Shown here one piece after another: positions 56,901 through 64,000 of a stretch of 64,000 nt of DNA. The notes under the pieces are model-generated. The model had not been told where the DNA came from. It searched no databases and saw only the letters and a program-made list of their open reading frames with translations. Every line of letters starts with the position of its first letter. Position 1 is the first letter of the stretch. Source of the DNA: Eustoma russellianum (lineage: Eukaryota > Streptophyta > Magnoliopsida > Gentianales > Gentianaceae); NCBI GenBank assembly GCA_036186865.1, contig AP025071.1, positions 10,709,879 through 10,773,878 of the forward strand, given 5' to 3'. The translations under genes were made by a program, and so were the position numbers.

Positions 56901-58362
56901 GTCTTGTACTTAGCATCTTTAACTAAGATTCATAGCCTAATAATGACTAGCCATTCAAGCATGCACTTCACAAATAAGGCAAGATTGGTTAGAGTATACT
57001 TGCCTCTTTCAATCTTAGAGCTTTTCCTTAGCATGAGCCTTGGTTGAAATGGAGTGAAATCTTCCTTCAACTTCACATGTAGGCCACGTTTTGGAAGAAG
57101 AAATAGAAGTAACATCAGCTATTATCTTAAGTGAAAACACAACAAAAGTGAGGCTATGATTCTCTTACCAAAATGAAACTTGAATGGAGATAGCAATGAA
57201 TCCACCCGCCAACAAATTAGCTTCTCTTAGTATCTTGCAAAATCTTCATCTAGTGACCATCCTTGAGTGTCACGTTTTTGGCATGGAATAAGAGATACAT
57301 TGTGAGTTTTATCATTTGCAATGTGGAAATTACTTAGGATATTCAACATGCAACTTACCTAGAGGATTCTTGAGGCTTGAAGATCTTGGATTTCTTGGCT
57401 CAACTAGCCGTGTACTTTAATGGAGAAATAGGGAAGTCTCTTGCTCCATTGTGGATTCTTGAGGGAGAGTGTTGTAGAGTTTCTTGGGAGAGATTTTTCT
57501 TCCTTAGGTTAAAATGGTTTAGCCGTTGGGTAGGTTAAGGAGGAAGCACGGTTTACCTTGGCTTGGTTAGGCTAATTAGCCTAAGTTAATTCTAAGTTGG
57601 GTAGGTTAAGGAGGAAGGAGGGTTTACCTTGGCTTGGTTAGGCTAATTAGCCTAAGTTAATTCTAACCAAGGTTACTTTAATGCAGCTAGAGTTACTTAA
57701 TGCAACTAGAGTTACTTTCATTCAACTATAGTTACTTTATGGCTAACCTAGGTTACTTTATCCAACTAGAGTTACTTTATGGGTTAACTTGAGTTACTTT
57801 AACCTTGTGGTTAATATAAAGTAACCATGGTAATATTTGAATTGCACCTTGGTTAACCATGAAGGGGGGCCGGCGGTTTAGGGCTTTTAAGGGACCATTA
57901 TCCTACTTAATTCTCTTTCCAAGTGGGTTTAATGAGAAGGTATGTAGGTAGTAGCCCCCTTTTTACTAATTATTTTCCCTTTTTTGTTTTAAAATAAAAT
58001 TAGGGAAATCTTAATTCCTTTTGGCTAAAGGGCCGAAATTTTGTAATAGTTGGGGGGAAAAATTGTCCACTACTTACAACTCCTAAATTTCCATTTGGGC
58101 TTATTTTAAGAAGGCCCTTAAGATTAACCTCCTTATAATTTGGAAAAACCTCTTTAAGGCCATTTTTAAACCTTATGGCCGAAATCTCTTAAGCCCTTAG
58201 GGTGACCATAACTCATGCTTGAATGATTATATTGTTTGCTTATCAATCATAAAATAAAAGAAGAACTAAGGAAACTTAGTGAAATGCACTTGAAGGATGC
58301 CACTTATTAATTTACTTATACGAGTCTTCAAGTACAATATGACTTTTCAGCGGGGTACAACA
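53951..58362 (-). repeat. 5' LTR of gypsy B (4.4 kb)
   Basis: It runs TGTAGCGCCCCGCACC to GCGGGGTACAACA and pairs with 26130-28907 plus 49846-51420. It has the stem-loop (54354-54366), GC-rich repeats (54960-55150), the roughly 190-bp array (55880-56700) and a 71-bp tandem duplication that its partner lacks (57525-57666). Confidence 0.92.
57525..57666. repeat. 71-bp tandem duplication in the 5' LTR of gypsy B
   Basis: Two adjacent copies start GTTGGGTAGGTTAAGGAGGA at 57525 and 57596. The other LTR has one copy (from about 50641), so the duplication arose after insertion. Confidence 0.88.
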
Positions 58363-58592
58363 GGTTTGTCTTTGCATGTCCCAGTCAATGTCCTTTTTGC
58401 TTTCAAGCCATATGGACGACTGATCAAATTTTCCTTGGATGTTCTGAAATTAATGGAAATTTGGAGCTCTTACAGCGTCTACTTAGAGGGGCCGTCTACG
58501 TTGAATAGAACTCTTTAGCAACATCTGTTGCAATGGTGGATGACTACAAAAGGAAAATCAATCAAAGGCATCTTACGTATAGTTGCTCCATC
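58363..58592 (+). pseudogene. LINE 2, right part: zinc-binding RT domain
   Basis: It starts with the GGTTT duplication and continues the LINE 2 frame: VFACPSQCPFCFQAIWTTDQ then IFLGCSE, the zf-RVT Cys-Cys-His-Cys motif with His replaced by Gln. After a frameshift it reads LQWWMTTKGKSIKGILRIVA, usually followed in such LINEs by a WEIWK motif. Gypsy LTR G interrupts it at 58593. RNase H and the 3' end are not seen again in the window. Confidence 0.8.
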
Positions 58593-59438
58593 TGTAGCGA
58601 CCCGTCCTGAGTCCTAGTACTCGAAACGACTTATCTGCCGTATCTCGTTAAGGAGAATACAAGGCGTCGATACAAATAAACTACACGTCATCATAATAAC
58701 GTAAATCAATGTCAGCAAAAGTCATAAACTAAAAACCCTCGATAAAATAATCATCATCATAAATACAAATGTCTAGGAAATCTATATCGATACACTGGTT
58801 ACATGTAGATAAACACTAATCTCTGAAATACACAAACCTCGAATATCGAAAAACTGTCTCAACCAACCCTCGAAAGTCTTTTCTGAATATCTTTAGTCTC
58901 AAAATCTCCCCTCTCGATCTTCTATGGTATACCAACTGCTGTGTAAGCATACCCTAACTTCTCATGCCTACAAAACTGGTGAGTGGTGGTGTGAGCCAAA
59001 ATCAACGGGCTCAGTAAGCAACCTACATATACTTGTTATAGAAATCATACATGCAGAAGCAAATACAAATAACCTTTATAGTTAACATACATGTCCTTAG
59101 TCCACAAATAATTTCACTTAATTATTTTTAACAGTTAACACTTCAAAAAATAAAATAAATAATTCATCAGCTCAATCTCAATTACCGTGATGCATGCTCT
59201 TATCACGTACGACATACACAACAACAATTTTAATCACATAAACAAAGAAGAGAACAATACACGCCAATAGAGTAAATAAAATGTTGAAAGTAAGTCATTC
59301 CACATAATGATGCACCACTTCATGATGCATGTCTTTCTCTACGTGTCACATGCAACACAAGTCATGTCACACACGATGCTCATATCTATATCGTGCAATG
59401 CATGATCCCCCGGGGTTGTTGGGTGCTACTGTAGCTCT
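58593..59438 (-). repeat. Partial gypsy LTR G
   Basis: It starts TGTAGCGACCCGTCC on the plus strand. AAGGAGAATACAAGGCGTCGA and GCATGATCCCCCGGG match LTR A at about 1701 and 2297, so it is a relative of A in minus orientation. It has its own form of the stem-loop (58992-59013). It is cut at 59438 by SIRE element C. No primer site borders its left edge; LINE 2 does, so this is the outer edge of the 3' LTR, or a solo LTR. Confidence 0.75.
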
Positions 59439-61789
59439 TGTAGAATCTGCAAGGCACCATTAGAAAGGGGTGGGGGTTGAATAGTGGGTGCGGAAAATGT
59501 TGTTTTTAAAACTGTTTTAGGCTAAAAACTCAACTTCTGAAAACAGTTTCTGTTTTCAGGACCTGTTTTGAAAACTAGGTTACGGGTCTTCAAAAATTCT
59601 GAAATTTGGAGAGATATTAGTCTCATATGTTCTGAGTATCCCCTAAAAATTTAAGATTAAATTTCAACCTTTAACCCTTTCAAAAATTGTTCTTGGTCAG
59701 ATTGCGCAAATTTGCCAGAAACGGAAGTCCGATTTGAAAAATTAATTACAATTAAACCGTGACTCCAAATGCTCTGAAAATTTAATGACTAACCCCTAAT
59801 TAGGTTTATTTAATTGGGTTGAAACTGTTTTAAAAAATTCTTTTCGAAAATTAGTCAAATACGTTCAAAGTCTCAACCTTTGCAAGTCTGAAAATCAGAC
59901 TGCACTAGTCTCAGAACATTAGACGTTTGGATGACTTATAATTGTCCAAAAGGGGTGAAACTTGAGCCAAATGAACCTTAAGACATGTGGATATGATTCT
60001 GGATAGTTTCGTAATTTTTGAAATTCGTTTACTATTTTTAAGAACGTGATGAAAATGATGCACTGTACTTGAAACTGAAAGTAAGTGCTGAAAAGTAAAG
60101 AACACAAGGAATTTTATACTAGTTCAGTTAAATCATCCTACTCCAGTCTTCGAGGACACTTTCCTCGGTTAGCACTAATCACAAAACATAAATAACATCT
60201 TACCACAAGGGGTTGATGGAGTTACACACCAGCTCCAACCCTTTACAAACTTTGCAAGTGATTACAACGATCACGAACGCCACAACCTAGCGAATGCAAG
60301 ATTGATCACACCTTGATCAATTTTTTACAATAATAAAGAGTACATGGTGGTATAGATGAAGCCTATTCAAGATGTATGAATATGAATACAATAGGCTTTA
60401 AGAGATAAGAAAGAAAAAAGTGAAGAAGGATAAGGAGATGAATGCGTTTTTGATCTTGAGAATTGTAAGCCTTGTCTTGTCTTTTTATTTGCTCTCCTTC
60501 TTCTCTTTTTATCACAATATGTGCCGCCCCCTATGGCCTCTTTCTTCTCTTGAAAATTATCTTCTAAGTCCTTGGAAGAGTATATTGCATCATTGTGACA
60601 TTTCCTTGCTTACTTGGCAACTCCTCATTGGATGATCATTAAGCACTTGTTTACTTGGCACTCATTGATTGGATGAAAGCTGTCATCATTTGATGACTAG
60701 ATAAATCTGAAAATAACCTTTAAGAACATGTGCCAATTAGCCATAAAAGTGTTGCCATAAGTCACATAATAATTCCACATAATTAGCAAGACAAATCATC
60801 TCCATTTTGCACCTAAAAATCGGCCACTTGATTATTCCACATGCTGAAATTTTCAGCATGTGCGATATTCACACAATATTCAAAACATTGCCATGTATGT
60901 ATAGATTAATTCCTTGAAGATTGAAGAATAAAGTATGATGAATCTTAAAGCATAAAATGGGCCAAGTGCATTCTACACATGCTGAAAAAAATGTTGAATT
61001 TGAAATCTCTACAATTTGGCCTTAATTGGGGTGATTTGTGTGTGCCAATATGGAATGATTTTATGGATGAATATAACACATAGACTACGAAATTTCTGGT
61101 CATTTTTGATGTGTAGGGGCTTGCCATCTATATATGGCAAGTACGTGACACGTTGGCGAAGTTTCAGTATTCACCCGATACGACAATTTTTGGTTTAGAA
61201 CCTTTTAATGTGTCGTAATAAATTTGTCATCACCATGACTTATATCATATGATATAAGACCTGAATATACTCATAAATATGAGATAAATATAGTGGTGTG
61301 ACGTTAACGTACGTTCGTAAAATATATAATGTGTCAGTAGTATGTTGGAATATACGTGTATGTGCCTTTTTATAAAAATCTGAATATATATAAAAATATA
61401 TGTTAAATGGCATGTATAAAGGAGAGGAGAGACTTTCCATTCTTCAATTTGTTGCCTTTGTGCCTTTACCAAATATAGCTTCCTTTAATGAACTACACAG
61501 TTCATTTAACTAAGTACTTCACTTAATGAACTAGTTTAGTTCATTAGTGATGGCATCTGAAAATAGTTCAAACACAACAAATGCTGCCATTTGATGTAAG
61601 CTTTAAAGCTTCATGGCTCGTTAGTATGACAAAATTATATATGAACTATATAAGGCAGGTTTCATGCAAAAACGTGTCATGTCATAAAACGTGTCATGCA
61701 TTTCTTTAAACGATATTTAAATCATGCATTTCTTTAAACGTTATTTAAATCATGTATTTTGTAATCACTCAAACCCCTTTTTCTCTACA
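59439..61789 (-). repeat. 3' LTR of SIRE element C
   Basis: It runs TGTAGAATCTGC to TTTTTCTCTACA, 2351 bp, shorter than the other SIRE LTRs because a segment is missing near 60980, where a palindrome half meets the ATTTGAAATCTCTACAATTT block. It carries the CATGCTGAAA palindrome (60838-60861) and the CGATACGACAATTTTTGG block. The target duplication cannot be tested, because the other end is outside the window. Confidence 0.85.
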
Positions 61790-61803
61790 ATCTCCTCCTT
61801 TTG
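61790..61803 (-). other. Polypurine tract, SIRE element C
   Basis: The coding strand reads CAAAAGGAGGAGAT beside the LTR, one base different from the tract of element A. Confidence 0.75.
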
Positions 61804-62039
61804 ATATTTTTACAAAATAACCTACGTTAATGATTTAAATTTTGTTTCTCCCCCTCCAATCGTGCACAAATGCAAATTTTGAATTTCAATTTTCAAATTC
61901 GCTCCCCTTTGATTTGTGCAATCATTTTCTCTCTCTCCCCCTTGATTTGTGCAATCACTTTCTCTCTCTCCCCCTTAAACCATGCATTCTCCCCACCTTT
62001 ATTTTGGAAATACAATCAAAAATGCATGTAAGTATGGAA

Positions 62040-62476
62040 AGAAATATCAAATCAAATCAACAGAAATCATTCCTAATTTAGAACGAAAATTTTCATACGT
62101 GGCCTGACTTAGTGCCTTTGTGAAAATAATCATTGTTGACGTGATCACAAAAGAAATGATAGCGTACTTCTATATGCTTGGCCTTAGAGTGTAGCACGGG
62201 GTTCTTAGATAGGTTGATGGCACTCATATTATCACAATATATAGGGATCCGATTTACTGTAATCCCAAAGTTAGAAAGTTGTTGTTTTAGCCATAGTAAT
62301 TGTGTGCAGCAAAGACTAAGTGCCATGTATTCAGCTTCAGTAGTGGATAAAGCTACGCTTGCTTGCTTTTTAGAAAACCATGAAATAAGTGAATTTCCTA
62401 TAAATTGACACGTGCCACTTGTGCTTTTCCTATCTATTTTACATCCACCATAATCTGCGTCAGTATAGGCATACAA
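62040..62476 (-). pseudogene. Ty1/copia RNase H (SIRE element C)
   Basis: 128 codons with YTDADYGGCKIDRKSTSG, FIGNSLISWFSKKQ, VALSTTEAEYMA, PIYCDNMSAINLSKNPVLH and HIEVRYHFFCDH. It matches element A closely, but a deletion near 62130 removed the DIVIDHVRTEAQVADIF segment, and another near 62480 removed about 23 codons (YIKHTPTLGIWYDKNCEF in A) between RT and RNase H. Confidence 0.88.
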
Positions 62477-62483
62477 GTTAAAT

Positions 62484-63262
62484 TCACAATCTTTTTACGG
62501 CATTATAGTGAGACACTTTTGGTTGACTTTGAAAACGTGCACACATACATACACTAAACATGATATCAGGTCTACTAGTAGTAAGATAGATCGAAGAGCC
62601 AATCATAGACCTATATAAAGTATTATCAAAGTCCTTTCCATGTTCATCTTTGTCTAGCTTAGTGGTGACACTCATAGGGGTGGGGGACGGTTTTAAATTC
62701 TCAAAATTGAACTTTGTAATCATATCATTTATATACTTAACTTGGCCTATATGTATACCTTTACTCGTTTGTTTAATTTGCAAGCCAAGAAAGTAATTTA
62801 ATTCACCAAACATGGACATTCCAAATTCCAAATCATGCAAAATCTTCAACAAGTTTACGAGAGGTGGAGCCAAAAATGATGTCATCAACATAAATTTGAA
62901 TGATTAGTAAATCCGATTTATCTTGTTTTAAAAATAAAGTACTATCTATAGTGCCTCTTTTAAAACCATTTTCTAAAAGGAAAGTAGCAAACGATCATAT
63001 CATGCTCCAGGTGTTTGCTTTAACCGTACAGTGCCCTCTTTAGTTTGTACACGTGATCAGGATGTTTCAAATCTTCAAAACCGGGCAGGTGTTTCACATA
63101 TACTTCTTCTTGTATAAACCCATTTAAGAATGCACTTTTCACATCCATTTGATAAAGTTTAAAACCTTTCATTCAAGCAATAGCAAGCAAAAGTCGTATG
63201 GCTTCTAAACGTGCTACGGGTGCAGATGTTTCATCATAATCAATTCCTTCTTCTTGATTATA
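62484..63262 (-). pseudogene. Ty1/copia reverse transcriptase (SIRE element C)
   Basis: The open part 62484-62891 holds GELNYFLGLQIKQTSKGIHI, TPMSVTTKLD and TSRPDIMFSVCMCA. Upstream, with shifts, lie the YVDDIIFGS active site (about 62870-62890), KRGTIDSTLFLKQDKSDLLI, and MDVKSAFLNGFIQEEVYVK (near 63095-63150). Frame changes near 62895, 63000 and 63175 inactivate it. Confidence 0.88.
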
Positions 63263-64000
63263 TCATTGTGCTACAAGTGTAGCTTTGTTTCTAACAACGT
63301 TTCCTTCTTCATTCATTTTGTTTCTAAACACCCACTTTGTGCCTATTATAGTCTTATCTTGTGGTCGTGGCACTAAATCCCATACGTCATTTCTAACAAA
63401 TTGATTAAGTTCATCATGCATAGCATCAATCCAAGAAGAATCACTCAAAGCATCATGCACATTTTTAGGTTCAATTTCGGATATCATGGCATGAAATTGA
63501 TTTATTTCATCCGATTTATTCTTCCTACGTGGTCTCACACCTTGAGGGATATCGCCTATAATGAGATCGTGTGGGTGATCTCTATGATGTCTTAGTTGAT
63601 TATTTTCTACGCTCTCATGCATTTCTAAGTGATCATGCATTTCTAGTGTATCATGCGTATCTAGTGTATCATGTGCGCCATCATCATCATTCAACACGGG
63701 TTTTAATTCAAAGTCATCGTCATATTTTTTATCTTTATCAATCTCAATAAATTCATTAAACTTCACATGAATGGATTATAGAATTTTCCTAGTGATGGGA
63801 TCATAACATCTATATGCTTTTGAATTCACAGAATACCCAACAAAGATGCATTCAATTGATTTAGGTTCAAACTTATCTAAATTACCTTTTGTATTTAAAA
63901 AAAACATTTGCAACCAAACACACAAAAGTAATCAATTTTAGGCATGCGATCATTTAATATATCATAAGGCGTCTTATTTATTTTCTTTCTAATGGTCAAT
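63263..64000 (-). pseudogene. Integrase C-terminus, linker and RT N-terminus (SIRE element C, cut by window end)
   Basis: From 64000 down: a piece of the integrase C-terminal region (DKFEPKSIECIFVGYSVNSK, then AYRCYDPITRKIL), a TAG, and a 167-codon frame (63263-63766). That frame has an acidic linker with repeated LEMHDHLE/TLDTHDTLE-type units, then the RT N-terminus DAMHDELNQFVRNDVWDLVP and GTKWVFRNKMNEEGNV. This part is deleted in SIRE element A. Protease, gag and the 5' LTR would lie beyond 64000. Confidence 0.88.

Larger units (their letters stand above)
26130..58362 (-). mobile_element. Gypsy element B with nested insertions, flanked by GGTTT
   Basis: A minus-strand Ty3/gypsy element. 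Its 3' LTR (26130-28907 plus 49851-51420) is split by the SIRE derivative; the internal region is 51421-53950; the 5' LTR is 53951-58362. Target duplication GGTTT lies at 26125-26129 and 58363-58367. Outside it, LINE 2 codons run on in the same frame. Removing the nested 20.9 kb and one AAAAT copy leaves about 11.3 kb. The internal region is only 2.5 kb with decayed gag, RT and integrase pieces, so it may have been a deleted, non-autonomous copy when it moved. Confidence 0.85.

Overview
This 64 kb window reads as heterochromatic or intergenic DNA of a large, AT-rich flowering-plant genome, probably a eudicot. I see no intact host gene, no tRNA or rRNA and no CRISPR array. Nearly everything recognisable is retrotransposon: Ty1/copia elements of the SIRE/Maximus type (DSGCSRH protease, UBN2-type gag with a coiled-coil tail, about 3 kb LTRs), Ty3/gypsy elements that look Tekay/Del-like (long LTRs of 2.3-4.4 kb, CCHC gag, initiator-Met tRNA primer sites), and two L1-type LINEs with an RNase H domain. 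Family names rest on motifs read by eye, not on a search.

Layout, left to right. 1-3967: minus-strand gypsy element A (decayed gag/pol, primer site, 2.3 kb LTR), inserted in the reverse transcriptase of LINE 1, whose remainder runs 3968-6280. 6286-7984: plus-strand SIRE LTR 'D', truncated where it meets 7985-13803, plus-strand gypsy element E (LTR stub, primer site, gag, no pol, 4.2 kb LTR). 13804-14355: AT-rich unassigned DNA. 14356-25079: minus-strand SIRE element 'A' with both LTRs and gag-PR-INT-RT-RH in decayed form. 25085-25239: remnant of a small secreted cysteine-rich peptide gene, the only host-gene-like signal. 25246-58592: LINE 2, split by a 32 kb nest.

The nest can be ordered from target-site duplications. 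Gypsy B (26130-58362, minus, flanked by GGTTT) sits in LINE 2, whose reading frame resumes exactly after it. In the 3' LTR of B sits a minus-strand SIRE derivative (28908-49845, flanked by AAAAT) with the unusual structure LTR-internal-LTR-internal-LTR; each 1.2 kb internal region keeps only a shortened gag frame. In its middle LTR sits plus-strand gypsy C (33941-43385, flanked by GCAAC/CCAAC), the best preserved coding element, with gag, protease, RT, RNase H and integrase but several disabling changes and a candidate 81-nt intron between gag and protease. After LINE 2 resumes it is cut by another gypsy LTR (G, 58593), itself cut by SIRE element 'C' (59439 to beyond the window end).

The most interesting signals are non-coding or structural: the triple-LTR tandem, the deleted gag-only SIRE derivative, the candidate intron in gypsy C, a stem-loop kept in all gypsy LTR families here while its stem bases change in step, two kinds of repeated palindrome in the SIRE LTRs, and a roughly 190-bp tandem array inside the LTRs of gypsy B and C.
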